A DNA stretch of 56,217 nucleotides, taken from Chloroflexota bacterium (lineage in GTDB: Bacteria; Chloroflexota; UBA6077; FW602-bin22; CADDYW01). This document shows positions 34,129 to 43,913 of the stretch, piece by piece. The stretch lies in assembly GCA_021324795.1 (NCBI GenBank), contig JAJPIK010000101.1, positions 1-56,217 on the forward strand, given 5' to 3'. The notes beneath the pieces were generated by a model, which saw only the letters and a list, made by a program, of their open reading frames with translations, ran no database searches and had not been told where the DNA came from. Position 1 is the first letter of the stretch; every line of letters begins with the position of its first letter. Made by a program: the position numbers and the translations under genes.

Positions 34129-35742
34129 TCAAGTTGGACGGATGACTGTTTCCAGCTCAGCATCGCCCCTCTCGCCTTTCGACGACTTCAGCAATGCATA
34201 TTCTAAACTATCGGCGAGGGCGAGCCAACTGGCCTCGATGATGTTAGGCGAGCTTCCGATCGTTGCCCAGCTTTCCTTGCCGTTGCTGCTCTCAATCGAG
34301 ACCCGGACCACGGCGCCGGTTCCATCATTGCCGTCAAGAACACGCACCTTATAGTCGACGAGCTGCACGCCGGCCAACTCGGGATAGAACTGCAGCAGCG
34401 CCTTACGGATTGCAACATCGAGCGCATTCACCGGTCCATTGCCCTCGGCCGCAGTATGGTAGATCGTGTCGCCCACCTTGATCTTCACCGTTGCCTCGGC
34501 GACGATTCCCATGTTTCGACGGCGCTCGATGATCACGAACAAATCCAAGAGCTCAAATGGAGGATGGTACTGGGGCTGGAGTCGACGCATCAAGAGCTCA
34601 AAGCTTGCCTCGGCTGCTTCGAACTGGAAGCCTTCATTTTCGAGCTGCTTGAGTGTATCGAGGAGAACCCGCACGTCGCCGGACTTGTCACTCAGATTTA
34701 CGCCAAATTGCTCGGCCTTGACCAGAATGTTGCTCCGACCACTGAGCTCGCTGACCAGGATACGCTGGCGATTGCCAACCAGCTCCGGCTGAATGTGTTC
34801 GTAGCAGCGGCTATTCTTCATCACCGCATTCACGTGCAGGCCGGCTTTGTGCGCGAACGAGCTGGCGCCGACGAAGGGGAGGTGGCTATCGTGAGCGAGG
34901 TTGGCGATTTCAGCCACGTAATGAGAGAGATCAGTGAGCTGACGAAGCTGATCGTCGTCGATACAGCGATAGCCCTGCTTGAGCTGAAGGTTGGGGATGA
35001 TCGAGCACAGGTTGGCGTTGCCGGTTCGCTCGCCGTAGCCGTTGATTGTCCCCTGAACTTGCGTCGCGCCGACCGCCACTGCCGCCAGGGTATTCGCTAC
35101 CGCAAGCTCACTATCGTTGTGGGTATGAATGCCAATGTGCGCAGAAGGGAGCGCGGCAATCACTGCCTGGACAATCTGTTGAACCTGCTCCGGCAGGCTC
35201 CCGCCATTCGTATCGCAAAGAACTAACCAATCCGCGCCTGCCTCGGCCGCCGCTTTGAGCGTTGCCAGAGCATAGCCCGGATCGTCCTTATATCCATCGA
35301 AAAAGTGCTCGGCATCATAGATCACCTCACGGCCGGCTGACTTCAGGTAATCGACCGAGTCAGCAATCATGCGGAGATTTTCTTCGAGCGTTGTCCCGAG
35401 AACCTTGTCGACGTGGAGCGTCCAACTCTTGCCGACGATACAGGCAGCCGGGGTCACCACGTCAGTCAGCGCGATCAGACTCGCGTCGGGAGTTGGTGAG
35501 TTGGGGCGACGGGTACTACCAAAGGCCACCAGTTTCGCCTGCTTGAGCGCCAGCTCACCAATCCGGGAAAAGAACTCGATATCCTTCGGATTCGATCCCG
35601 GATACCCACCTTCAATGTAGTGGAACCCGGCTTCGTCCAGCCGACGCGCAATCTTGAGCTTATCGTCGACCGAGAGGGAAATTCCCTCGCGCTGGGTGCC
35701 GTCGCGTAAAGTGGTATCGTAGACGAAAATCTGGCGCTCCAT
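34129..35742 (-). CDS. cimA: Citramalate synthase
   Basis: A 537-residue DRE-TIM enzyme condensing pyruvate with acetyl-CoA to citramalate, entry of the threonine-independent isoleucine route. YDTTLRDGTQREGISLSVDD and GFHYIEGGYPGSNPKDIEFF distinguish it from LeuA. The C-terminal LeuA-dimer regulatory domain is present. The start at ATG 35742 has a GGAG nine bases upstream and lies five bases beyond leuB, implying coupling. It is the last gene of the ilv-leu operon. Methylthioalkylmalate or homocitrate synthase is less likely given the context. Confidence 0.9.
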   Translation of the reverse strand: MERQIFVYDTTLRDGTQREGISLSVDDKLKIARRLDEAGFHYIEGGYPGSNPKDIEFFSRIGELALKQAKLVAFGSTRRPNSPTPDASLIALTDVVTPAACIVGKSWTLHVDKVLGTTLEENLRMIADSVDYLKSAGREVIYDAEHFFDGYKDDPGYALATLKAAAEAGADWLVLCDTNGGSLPEQVQQIVQAVIAALPSAHIGIHTHNDSELAVANTLAAVAVGATQVQGTINGYGERTGNANLCSIIPNLQLKQGYRCIDDDQLRQLTDLSHYVAEIANLAHDSHLPFVGASSFAHKAGLHVNAVMKNSRCYEHIQPELVGNRQRILVSELSGRSNILVKAEQFGVNLSDKSGDVRVLLDTLKQLENEGFQFEAAEASFELLMRRLQPQYHPPFELLDLFVIIERRRNMGIVAEATVKIKVGDTIYHTAAEGNGPVNALDVAIRKALLQFYPELAGVQLVDYKVRVLDGNDGTGAVVRVSIESSNGKESWATIGSSPNIIEASWLALADSLEYALLKSSKGERGDAELETVIRPT

Positions 35743-35747
35743 TGTCT

Positions 35748-36827
35748 TTAACTCCGTGCAATCCGGCTCGCAATCAGATCGCCCATTTCGCACGTCCCAA
35801 CGACCTTCGTATCTGCCGACTGGATGTCGGCAGTGCGATACCCCTCGTCGAGGACCTGCTGTACCGCCCGCTCGACCGCGTCGGCCTCGGCAGGGCAATC
35901 CAGGCTCAAACGCAACAACATCGCCGCGCTCAGAATGGCGGCGATCGGGTTAGCAACGTTTTGACCGGCAATCTGAGGGGCTGAGCCGTGAATGGGCTCA
36001 TACATACCCAACTTGCCATCGGCAAGGCTAGCCGAGGGCAACATTCCCATTGAGCCGGCCAGGACCGACGCCTCGTCGGTCAGAATGTCGCCAAACATGT
36101 TTTCCGTGACGATGACGTCAAATTGGCACGGATCCCGCACGAGCTGCATCGCGCAGGTGTCGACGAGCATATGCTCGACGACGACGTCGGGGTTCCGGGC
36201 ACCAACCTCGGTTGCAATCTCACGCCAAAGCCGCGACGACGACAAAACGTTTTGCTTGTCGACCGAAGTCACCTTCTTCCGACGGCCCCGAGCAAGATCG
36301 CATGCAACCTGCACGACCCGCTCGACCTCGTGCTCTGAATAGATTAGCGTGTCAACCGCCTTGCGGCCACTATCATCGGTCCAGCGCCTGCTCGGCTGGC
36401 CAAAATAGAGTCCCCCGGTCAGCTCACGAACGACGATCAGATCGACGCCACTCACTACCTCCGGCTTGAGCGTCGACGACGCCACGAGCCCCGCACTCAG
36501 CTTGACCGGGCGGAGATTCGCGTACAGCCCCAGCCCTTTGCGCAAAGCAAGCAAACCCTGCTCGGGGCGCACCGCTGCGCGCGGATCGTCCCATTTCGGT
36601 CCACCAATCGCCCCGAAGAGGATCGCCGCGCTGTGCCGGCAGAGATTCAAGGTCTCATCCGGCAACGCGGTTCCGGTTTCGTCGATTGCCGCGCCGCCGA
36701 CAATAGCAGTCGGAAATGAAAACCGGTGGCCGAAATGTTCAGCCACCGCCGCAAGTACTTTGACCGCCTCGGCGGTCACTTCAACGCCGATACCGTCTCC
36801 CGGCAGCACGGCGATGATCGCTTCCAA
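35748..36827 (-). CDS. leuB: 3-isopropylmalate dehydrogenase
   Basis: A 359-residue LeuB, oxidising 3-isopropylmalate with NAD. Motifs: [38 protein letters not shown], and the metal/substrate block [20 protein letters not shown]. In many organisms LeuB also oxidises methylmalate from the citramalate route, fitting the adjacent cimA. leuC and leuD are not in the window. A REP-like element separates it from leuA. Confidence 0.96.
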   Translation of the reverse strand: MEAIIAVLPGDGIGVEVTAEAVKVLAAVAEHFGHRFSFPTAIVGGAAIDETGTALPDETLNLCRHSAAILFGAIGGPKWDDPRAAVRPEQGLLALRKGLGLYANLRPVKLSAGLVASSTLKPEVVSGVDLIVVRELTGGLYFGQPSRRWTDDSGRKAVDTLIYSEHEVERVVQVACDLARGRRKKVTSVDKQNVLSSSRLWREIATEVGARNPDVVVEHMLVDTCAMQLVRDPCQFDVIVTENMFGDILTDEASVLAGSMGMLPSASLADGKLGMYEPIHGSAPQIAGQNVANPIAAILSAAMLLRLSLDCPAEADAVERAVQQVLDEGYRTADIQSADTKVVGTCEMGDLIASRIARS

Positions 36828-36857
36828 GAAGCCGCTCCTCCACTTTTCGCTTTGAGA

Positions 36858-36905
36858 TTCCCCTCTGTCTAGGAGAGGGAAGGATGAAGGCTACCTGCCG
36901 ATTTT
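36858..36905. repeat. REP-like element between leuA and leuB
   Basis: CCCTCTGTCTAGGAGAGGG is an imperfect palindrome followed by AAGGATGAAGGCTACCTGCC. The tail is nearly identical to the one at 54962-55010 (AGGATGAGGGCTGCCTGCC). It lies in the 120-base gap inside the branched-chain operon, so it is transcribed with it. Confidence 0.6.
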
Positions 36906-36947
36906 AGCGGCCGAGATAGCCCCACCTTGGAATCGTGAATAGATCTT

Positions 36948-38480
36948 TTATCCAATCACCGTTGCCGGCTCACGCGCCGCTGCTAACAGTTTGTTCAAGG
37001 CATTCACGTACGCCCGGGTGCTGGCTACGATCACGTCTGTATCCGCGCCCCGGCCACCGAAGACTCGACCCTCAGACTCGATCCGAATCGTCACTTCGCC
37101 GATCGCGTCGAGACCGGCCGTCACCGACTGGACCGAGTACTCGATCAGCCGATTCTCTCGATTAATCAACCGGTTCACCGCCTTGTAGACCGCATCGACC
37201 GGACCGGTACCGGTCGCCGAGTCGCAAAGCACCGCGCCATCCGGCCCGATCAAACGGACCGTCGCCGTCGGAATACTGTGATCGCCACAAGAGACCTGGA
37301 CGTGGTCGAGGCGATAAATCTCGGTCGGCGTACGGATCTCGTCAGCCACGATCATCGCCAGGTCTTGGTCTGAGACTGCCTTCTTCTTGTCGGCCAGTTC
37401 CTTAAAGCGGGCAAATGAACGGTTCAGATCCTCATCCGAAAGCTTATAACCGAGCTCCTCCATACGTGTCTTGAAGGCGTGGCGACCACTGTGCTTGCCC
37501 AGGACAAGCAACGTTTCGGATTGGCCGACATCCTTCGGATTCATGATCTCAAAGGTCGAGCGCTCCTTCAAGATCCCATCCTGGTGAATCCCGGACTCGT
37601 GAGCGAACGCATTCGCACCGACAACCGCCTTGTTCGGCTGAACCAGGATGCCGGTGTAGTTCGAAACCATCCGGCTCGTTTTGTAAAGTTGAGTGGTGTC
37701 GATCCGGGTGTCTACCCCGTAGTAGTCCTGGCGGGTACGCAGGGCCATTACAACCTCTTCGAGTGAACAGTTGCCGGCGCGCTCGCCAATGCCATTGATC
37801 GTACACTCGATCTGGCGAGCCCCACGCTTCACACCGGTCAGGCTGTTGGCAACTGCCATACCCAGGTCGTCGTGGCAGTGAGTGGAGAAGATAACCTTGT
37901 CGGCGCCCGGTACATGCTCGATCAAATAGGCGATCAGGTTACCGAACTCTTCGGGTACCGCGAACCCGACCGTATCGGGAATATTCAAGGTTGTCGCCCC
38001 GGCCGCGACCGCGACCCGCAGGATCTCGAGGAGATATTCTGGCTCCGAGCGTGTCGCATCCATTGGCGAGAACTCGACGTTCGAGACGTAGCTCTTCGCG
38101 CGGCGGACCATTGCATCAGTAATCTCGAGTACCTCCGAACGGTTCTTGCGGATCTGATGCGCCAGGTGGATATCCGACGATGAGATGAAGACGTGGATCC
38201 GCGGATCCTCGGCATCCTTTACGGCCTCGGCGGCCCGGTCGACATCGATTGGTACCGCCCGTGCCAAGCCACAGATCGTTGCGCCGCGCACCTCGCGAGC
38301 GATTCGCTGCACCGCCTCGAAGTCACCCGGCGAGGCGATCGGAAAGCCTGCTTCGATCACGTCCACACCGAGTCGCACGAGCTGGTGGGCGATATCGACC
38401 TTTTCTTCGACATTCAGGGTCGCGCCCGGCGATTGCTCGCCATCACGCAAAGTCGTATCAAAGATGATTACCCGGTCCAT
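36948..38480 (-). CDS. leuA: 2-isopropylmalate synthase
   Basis: A 510-residue LeuA, committing 2-oxoisovalerate to leucine. It has [34 protein letters not shown], the metal ligands in [16 protein letters not shown], and a C-terminal allosteric domain ([20 protein letters not shown]) that usually binds leucine. The start at ATG 38480 follows GAGGAGAGC. It is fourth in the T-box-controlled operon, after ilvC. Confidence 0.96.
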   Translation of the reverse strand: MDRVIIFDTTLRDGEQSPGATLNVEEKVDIAHQLVRLGVDVIEAGFPIASPGDFEAVQRIAREVRGATICGLARAVPIDVDRAAEAVKDAEDPRIHVFISSSDIHLAHQIRKNRSEVLEITDAMVRRAKSYVSNVEFSPMDATRSEPEYLLEILRVAVAAGATTLNIPDTVGFAVPEEFGNLIAYLIEHVPGADKVIFSTHCHDDLGMAVANSLTGVKRGARQIECTINGIGERAGNCSLEEVVMALRTRQDYYGVDTRIDTTQLYKTSRMVSNYTGILVQPNKAVVGANAFAHESGIHQDGILKERSTFEIMNPKDVGQSETLLVLGKHSGRHAFKTRMEELGYKLSDEDLNRSFARFKELADKKKAVSDQDLAMIVADEIRTPTEIYRLDHVQVSCGDHSIPTATVRLIGPDGAVLCDSATGTGPVDAVYKAVNRLINRENRLIEYSVQSVTAGLDAIGEVTIRIESEGRVFGGRGADTDVIVASTRAYVNALNKLLAAAREPATVIG

Positions 38481-38555
38481 TGCTCTCCTCGTTCGCTCAC
38501 CTAACATCTGCTCGCGTTTTTGTCGTCGAGCAGAACTTCCGATCAATCCCTTGGA

Positions 38556-39557
38556 TTACTGTCTTGGCTTCAGCCAAGGCATCATCGCTCGAAGCTGCTT
38601 GCCCACCACTTCGAGCTGATGGTTGGCATCCTTGTTCCGCATCGCGTAGAAACTCGGGCGTCCGGCCTGGTTTTCGAGGATCCAGTTCTTCGCCCAGACG
38701 CCACTTTGAATGTTCCGCAAAACGTCGCGCATCGATTCACGCACGTGCTCGTCGATCACCTTTGGCCCCGACGTATAGTCGCCATACTCCGCCGTATCGC
38801 TGACTGAATAGCGCATGTAGCTGAGGCCCCCCTGGTAGATCAGGTCGACAATCAGCTTGAGCTCGTGGCAGCACTCGAAGTACGCGAGCTCGGGCGCGTA
38901 GCCGGCTTCGACGAGCGTCTCGAACGCCGTCTTGACGAGCGCGCTCACTCCACCGCAAAGCACCGACTGCTCGCCAAAGAGGTCCGTCTCGGTTTCGTCC
39001 TTGAAGGTGGTCTCGATGACGCCTGCACTCGTCGCTCCGATGCCCTTTGCATAGGCAAGGGCATCTTCGCGCGCGTGACCCGAGGCATTCTGCTGCACTG
39101 CGATTAAGGCCGGCGTCCCAACCCCTTCGGTGAAGAGGCGGCGAACGATGTGCCCTGGGCCCTTCGGAGCGACCATGCTGACGTCGACGCCTTCCGGCGG
39201 CTGAATCTGTTTGAAGTGGATGTTGAAGCCATGGGCGAACATGAGCGTCTGCCCCGGACGTATCGCCGGTCGGATCGCTCGGTCGTAGAGCTCCTTCTGA
39301 GTCTGATCCGGTACCAGCATCATGATTATGTCTGCCGATTCGGCCGCTTCCTCGACCGTCGCAACCTGAAGTCCAGCTTGCTGGGCCACTTCCCACGATC
39401 GGCTGCCCTTGTAGAGACCAATCATCACGTCCAGGCCGCTGTCCTTGAGATTCAGCGAGTGGGCATGTCCCTGGCTCCCATAGCCAATGACCGCGATTTT
39501 CCGACCTTTCAAGCGGCCTAGGTCGGCATCGGCATCGTAATAAATCGTGACTGCCAC
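38556..39557 (-). CDS. ilvC: Ketol-acid reductoisomerase
   Basis: A 333-residue class I KARI. The Rossmann motif [20 protein letters not shown], the NAD(P)-contact block [14 protein letters not shown], and the C-terminal knot with [16 protein letters not shown] and [20 protein letters not shown] are present. It starts at GTG 39557 ([14 protein letters not shown]). It acts after acetolactate synthase in valine, leucine and isoleucine synthesis. Confidence 0.97.
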   Translation of the reverse strand: MAVTIYYDADADLGRLKGRKIAVIGYGSQGHAHSLNLKDSGLDVMIGLYKGSRSWEVAQQAGLQVATVEEAAESADIIMMLVPDQTQKELYDRAIRPAIRPGQTLMFAHGFNIHFKQIQPPEGVDVSMVAPKGPGHIVRRLFTEGVGTPALIAVQQNASGHAREDALAYAKGIGATSAGVIETTFKDETETDLFGEQSVLCGGVSALVKTAFETLVEAGYAPELAYFECCHELKLIVDLIYQGGLSYMRYSVSDTAEYGDYTSGPKVIDEHVRESMRDVLRNIQSGVWAKNWILENQAGRPSFYAMRNKDANHQLEVVGKQLRAMMPWLKPRQ

Positions 39558-39594
39558 GAAATAACCTCTTGGAGTTAATTTTGTAAAAAGATGA

Positions 39595-40155
39595 TTACGG
39601 TCCGACCGGCTGGCGTAAAGCCCGCCCGGCGAGCTTGGGTCGTCCATCGCCCGGTTCTTCGTCCGGGGCGCGAGTCGATCCTACGCCCCGGACGAGCGCG
39701 ACCCGCCCGGTCCGTACCATCTCCTTGATCCCAAAACCACGGAGCAAGGTGATCAACGAATCGATCTTTTCTTCTGGTCCGGTTACCTCGATCATCAGCG
39801 CCTCGACTGAGACGTCGACAATTTTTGCCCGGTAGACGTCGACGATCTGCATGATCTCGCCGCGAGTCGCGCTCGTTGCCGTTACCTTGATCAGTGCCAG
39901 CTCGCGCGCAACGACCTGTTCTTCGCTGACGTCTGAGACTTTCACGACATCGATAATCTTGTAAAGCTGCTTGACGACCTGTTCGATGACCTCGTCATTC
40001 CCCTCGACGACGATCGTCATCCGGGAAATCCCTGACTGATCGGTGTGCCCAACGGTCAGGCTTTCGATATTGAAACTCCGCCGACGGAGCACACTAACGA
40101 CCCGGTTGAGCACCCCCGGACGATCCTCCATCAGCGCGACGACTGTACGCTTCAC
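39595..40155 (-). CDS. ilvN: Acetolactate synthase small regulatory subunit
   Basis: A 186-residue ACT-domain protein ([40 protein letters not shown]) that activates IlvB and confers valine feedback inhibition. The C-terminal ALS_ss domain ([20 protein letters not shown]) follows; the last 20 residues are a variable tail. It lies 41 bases downstream of ilvB in the same operon. Confidence 0.95.
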   Translation of the reverse strand: MKRTVVALMEDRPGVLNRVVSVLRRRSFNIESLTVGHTDQSGISRMTIVVEGNDEVIEQVVKQLYKIIDVVKVSDVSEEQVVARELALIKVTATSATRGEIMQIVDVYRAKIVDVSVEALMIEVTGPEEKIDSLITLLRGFGIKEMVRTGRVALVRGVGSTRAPDEEPGDGRPKLAGRALRQPVGP

Positions 40156-40196
40156 TCGATTCCTTCCTTATCTCCTCACCGTGACCTCGGGGCTGT

Positions 40197-41924
40197 CTAC
40201 CGAGCCTGATCGAGGATGATGTCGGAGAGTGCCCCCCCCGGTGGAATCATCGGGTAAACGTTCTCTTCTTCCTCGACGACGAACTCGATCATGTATGGCC
40301 CCTCGGTTTCCATCGCTTGACGGATCGCCGGCAATGCCTCCGCACGATTCGTTACCCGCATGGTTGGGATCCCATAGGCCTCACCAAGCTTGACAAAGTC
40401 AGGTCCCGAGATTGGCGAGGCGGCGTAGCGTCGGTCATAGAAGAACTGTTGCCATTGCCGCACCATCCCCAAGTAACCGTTGTTGACAATAGCAATCTTG
40501 ACCCCGATATTGTCTTGGACGATTGTGCCGAGTTCTTGCATCGTCACCTGGAAGCCACCATCGCCGATCACCGCCCAGACCGTCTCCTCCGGCCGCCCCA
40601 GCTTTACCCCCATCGAGGCCGGCAAGCCGTAGCCCATGGCTCCGAGACCACCCGAACTGAAGAAGCTATTTGGCTTGTCGTACCAGTAAAGCTGCGCCGC
40701 CCACATCTGATGCTGGCCAACGTCGGTAACGACGAGCGCGCTACCACCAGTCGCATCGTAAATGTCACGAATCACATGCTGGGGCAGAAAGCGTTCGGTA
40801 TCCCGAATCGAGGTCATCGGCATCTCCCGTCGCCATTCATTCATCGCCGCGATCCATGCGTCGTGTCGATCTGTCTTTACCTCGCGAAGCAAAGCAGTCA
40901 ACACGTTCTTACAGTCCCCAACGATTGGCACTGTGACTTTCACGTTCTTGCCAATCTCAGCCGGATCGATGTCGATGTGAATAATCTTCGCGTTCGGAGC
41001 AAAGCCAGAGATCTTGCCGGTGACCCGGTCGTCGAAGCGCATACCGATGCCAATCAGGAGATCACATTCGCAGACCGCCTTATTCGCGTAGGCGGCGCCG
41101 TGCATCCCAAGAAGACCGAAGCTCAGCTCATGAGATTCCGGGAACGAGCTAACGCCGTGGAGGGTGGTCACCACCGGGATCTGCGCCTTCTCGGCCAGGG
41201 CTAATAGCTCAGCGTATGCTTTCGAAATGACGACGCCGTGACCGGCCACGATCAGCGGACGCTTGCTCTGACTGATCAACTCGGCCGCCTGGCGAACCTG
41301 ACGGACATTGCCGTGGGTGGTTGGGCGGAAGCCGGGAACTCGAACGTGCTCCGGCCAGACGAAGTCTGCCTCTTTCTGCTGGACGTCTTTCGGCACGTCA
41401 ATCAAGACTGGACCAGGGCGGCCATGGCTCGCAATGTAAAAGGCTTCACGGATGATTCCCGGCAAATCCTCCGGCCGCTCTACCAGATAATTGTGCTTGG
41501 TAATCGGTAGCGTGATCCCGGTCGTGTCGATTTCTTGAAACGCATCTTTCCCGATTAAAGAGGTCGACACCTGACCGGTGATTGCGACGATCGGCACCGA
41601 GTCCATCATCGCATCAGCAATACCGGTGACCATATTCGTGGCACCGGGCCCAGACGTAGCGAGGCAGACGCCAACCTTGCCAGTGGCGCGTGCGTAACCA
41701 CTCGCTGCGAAGGCCGCTCCTTGCTCGTGGCGTACGAGGACGTGGCGAAGCGGATACTCCATCAGAGTATGGTAGAGCGGGAGAACCGCGCCGCCGGGAT
41801 AGCCGAAGATGAGGTCGACTCCCTCACGGCGGAGGCATTCACAAAGAATGTGTGAGCCGCTCATCCGTTGCGGCGTCACAGTTGCTTTTTCCGAGACCTG
41901 CGTCCGAGGTGTTGTCATTGCCAT
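40197..41924 (-). CDS. ilvB: Acetolactate synthase large subunit
   Basis: A 575-residue TPP enzyme making acetolactate or acetohydroxybutyrate. The TPP-activating Glu is in [36 protein letters not shown] and [14 protein letters not shown] form the Mg/TPP site with the usual Asn-Asn. CAGGAGGAAACC precedes the ATG. It is the first gene of ilvBNC-leuAB-cimA and sits 39 bases after the second terminator of a T-box leader. Confidence 0.97.
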   Translation of the reverse strand: MAMTTPRTQVSEKATVTPQRMSGSHILCECLRREGVDLIFGYPGGAVLPLYHTLMEYPLRHVLVRHEQGAAFAASGYARATGKVGVCLATSGPGATNMVTGIADAMMDSVPIVAITGQVSTSLIGKDAFQEIDTTGITLPITKHNYLVERPEDLPGIIREAFYIASHGRPGPVLIDVPKDVQQKEADFVWPEHVRVPGFRPTTHGNVRQVRQAAELISQSKRPLIVAGHGVVISKAYAELLALAEKAQIPVVTTLHGVSSFPESHELSFGLLGMHGAAYANKAVCECDLLIGIGMRFDDRVTGKISGFAPNAKIIHIDIDPAEIGKNVKVTVPIVGDCKNVLTALLREVKTDRHDAWIAAMNEWRREMPMTSIRDTERFLPQHVIRDIYDATGGSALVVTDVGQHQMWAAQLYWYDKPNSFFSSGGLGAMGYGLPASMGVKLGRPEETVWAVIGDGGFQVTMQELGTIVQDNIGVKIAIVNNGYLGMVRQWQQFFYDRRYAASPISGPDFVKLGEAYGIPTMRVTNRAEALPAIRQAMETEGPYMIEFVVEEEENVYPMIPPGGALSDIILDQAR

Positions 41925-41962
41925 GGTTTCCTCCTGCTCCCTGCATCAAGCCACGCTGCCAT

Positions 41963-42366
41963 CAAAAAAAGCTCTCGTCCAGCTAGGGACGAGAGCTTCT
42001 CTCGTGGTACCACCCTACTCCGGTGTACGCAAACCGTGAGTAACAAAAAAACCCGCCCACCAGGGGCGGGATCTGTCCCGCGGTACCACCCTTATCGGTA
42101 GTTACGCCACCGTCTGGAACGCCCGTTCATCGTCTCCCACGCCACCTCGCGGGGGCCAACCGCCAATGAAAGAAACGATTCCACTCGGGCACGATATCGG
42201 ATGCCCCAACCGGCTAAAGCCTACCTGACTCATCCTTGAATCGTCGACTAAGCTGCTCCGGGGTGAGTTCAGCACCTCCTCGGTCGTCGGGCTTCCACCA
42301 TCCCCGATTCGCTGGAAGACCTCAGCAGCGCCTACTACTCCCCATCGACGCGTCGGGTTTTCACTT
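41963..42366 (-). promoter_or_regulatory. T-box leader, leucine-type, with two antiterminator/terminator modules
   Basis: On the minus strand, a Stem I region (GATGGGGAGTAGTAGG at 42346-42331, GGTGGAAGCCCG near 42299) holds a CTC specifier candidate (42267-42265) in GAACTCACCCCGGAGC. Then comes T-box AAGGGTGGTACCGCGG (42093-42078) and terminator CCCGCCC/GGGCGGG plus T7 (42070-42045). A second T-box AGGGTGGTACCACGAG (42016-42001) and terminator with an 11-bp stem plus T7 (41997-41963) follow directly. T-boxes read uncharged tRNA, here probably tRNA-Leu, and the TGGT in each bulge complements the tRNA ACCA end. Only about 30 bases separate the first terminator from the second T-box, so there is no second Stem I. 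Confidence 0.93.
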
Positions 42367-42373
42367 AGCGCTA

Positions 42374-42402
42374 ACTATAACACGCCCTTAACCATGAGTC
42401 AA
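42374..42402 (-). promoter_or_regulatory. Promoter of the ilvB T-box operon
   Basis: On the minus strand TTGACT (42402-42397) and TATAGT (42379-42374) are 17 bases apart. Predicted initiation about seven bases downstream places the 5' end just before Stem I. The 75 bases between this promoter and the end of the dnaC-like gene hold nothing else recognised. Confidence 0.8.
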
Positions 42403-42477
42403 CGTATTTTGAAGAACTACGTAACGTGTTTGATATGCTGAACCGCAAAACGCTAACGTGGTCGAGAGGCCACCAAT

Positions 42478-43287
42478 CTACCGCCCAACTTGCCGCCGCC
42501 CTAGCGGCGGCCGGGGTCGCGCGGCCGTACCGGCCTGACGCTGTCCGATATTCAGATCGCGGTAATCACCCGCGGTGATCTCGACGATCTTGCAGAACGA
42601 GCGATCGCAGATGCGCGACTGGATCCGCTCTTCGATGCTGTCGATCCGACGATTCGTCGTGATGACAGTTGGATAGCGATTGTTGTAGCGATAGTTGATG
42701 ATTTGGTAGAGCTTTTCCTGGGCCCAGGGGGTGCTACTCTCGGTGCCCAGATCATCGAGGACCAACAACCCGGTGTTCCGTACCAGGTCGAAGAGGCGGT
42801 CGTAACGAACCGGACTATCCGGGGAAAAGGTGGAACGCAGATGATCGAGCAGGTCCGGCACGACAACAAAAAGTGACAGATGGTTTCGCCGTGCCTCGCG
42901 AATGATCGCCACGGCGAGATGGGTCTTGCCTGATCCGCAGCCCCCGACAATGACGAGCCAGCCGTCGGGATTGCGCGAGAACTTCCAGGCTTCTTCAAAA
43001 GCCTCGCGCGTACCGGGAATCCGTGAGTCGAAATTGTCGAAGCTCATGTCGACGTGAAATTGGCTGAGCGCTGATAGCTCTTCGAGCTCACTCGCCCGCC
43101 GGGCCTCCTCGGTGGCCATCAGGCATTCGCACATCACCGGCTTGCCGAACGCTGGATGGCCGACCGGCAGATCGAGACGGAGCCAGCCGGCGCCTTTACA
43201 GATTGGGCACTCAGCGTTTCCCGCGACGACCGGCACCACCGGTGTTGGGACGGTATGCGTTCGGATCACCTCGCCGACCCTTCGCAT
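42478..43287 (-). CDS. DnaC/DnaI-like helicase loader ATPase
   Basis: An AAA+ protein of about 269 residues. An N-terminal zinc motif (CPICKGAGW ... VMCECL) is followed by Walker A GGCGSGKTHLA, Walker B LLVLDDLGTESS, and sensor sequence VITTNRRIDSIEERIQSRI. These features define DnaC/DnaI/IstB-like loaders that place the replicative helicase on DNA. I start at ATG 43287 (GTGGAAAAG upstream); GTG 43269 or a longer form from 43383 are possible, and all overlap the dnaD-like gene. Neighbouring dnaB supports a loader role. Confidence 0.85.
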   Translation of the reverse strand: MRRVGEVIRTHTVPTPVVPVVAGNAECPICKGAGWLRLDLPVGHPAFGKPVMCECLMATEEARRASELEELSALSQFHVDMSFDNFDSRIPGTREAFEEAWKFSRNPDGWLVIVGGCGSGKTHLAVAIIREARRNHLSLFVVVPDLLDHLRSTFSPDSPVRYDRLFDLVRNTGLLVLDDLGTESSTPWAQEKLYQIINYRYNNRYPTVITTNRRIDSIEERIQSRICDRSFCKIVEITAGDYRDLNIGQRQAGTAARPRPPLGRRQVGR

Positions 43288-43906
43288 CGACTTTTCCACG
43301 CTCGGCCCAACGCTCGAGGATGCGCCGGATGTATCGCCAATTCCGTCGGTTATACCTAATGGCTTCTCGGAAGGCTTCTTCAATCCATTCCCCCGGATAC
43401 AAGCGCTCGGTCTCGGCTAGCTCGTCAACCAAGAGCGGCGGCACGATCCCAACGTTCTCCTCGTACAGTCGGTAGATGTTGGGCCGCTCGGCTCGCTCGG
43501 ACGTGGGCTCCGGACGCACGACCTGGCCGATGTCAAGGGTTCCGTCCTCCAGCGCACGGACGGCCCGACGTCCGCCCGCCGTATTCAAAAAGTAGCACTG
43601 ATGAGGCTCCCGGCGCAACACTATTTCACGATGGATTAATGCCCGCCGATGGACCAGTCGCTCCAGCGCGGCCTCAATCGCGCTTGGCTCGAGCGCGGTC
43701 CGGACGACCTCATCCGCTAGGAGTTCGTCCCGGGTAAGGAAACGAACAAGGCCCTTCTTCTGTCCCAAACGCCAGAATACGAAAAGGAGCAGCCTGAGCT
43801 CGGCGAGGTCGTCAATCTGCCCCAACAGCTCACTGAAGAAGAGACTTGGGACGATGGTCGCCTCGAGGCGACCATCCGGAAAGCCTTGAAACGGTTTTTC
43901 AGCCAT
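43211..43906 (-). CDS. DnaD-like replication initiation protein
   Basis: A 231-residue protein. An N-terminal winged-helix-like region (SLFFSELLGQIDDLAELRLL, FLTRDELLADEVV) is followed by a C-terminal DnaD/DnaB2-type domain (YRLYEENVGIVPPLLVDELA then WIEEAFREAIRYNRRNWRYI and RRILERWAERG). DnaD proteins help open DNA and recruit the loader in Firmicutes. It overlaps the dnaC-like gene downstream and lies seven bases after dnaB. Confidence 0.85.
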   Translation of the reverse strand: MAEKPFQGFPDGRLEATIVPSLFFSELLGQIDDLAELRLLLFVFWRLGQKKGLVRFLTRDELLADEVVRTALEPSAIEAALERLVHRRALIHREIVLRREPHQCYFLNTAGGRRAVRALEDGTLDIGQVVRPEPTSERAERPNIYRLYEENVGIVPPLLVDELAETERLYPGEWIEEAFREAIRYNRRNWRYIRRILERWAERGKVDAKGRRGDPNAYRPNTGGAGRRGKR

Positions 43907-43913
43907 CGATCAA

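Noticed and set aside
40317..41204. Long plus-strand open frame opposite ilvB (295 codons)
   Set aside because: It lies antisense to a certain gene, has no domain or ribosome-binding site, and is a by-product of GC-rich codon usage. The same applies to frames opposite cimA (34456-35226), rpsD/rpoA (14579-15376) and the second ALS gene (53753-54538).
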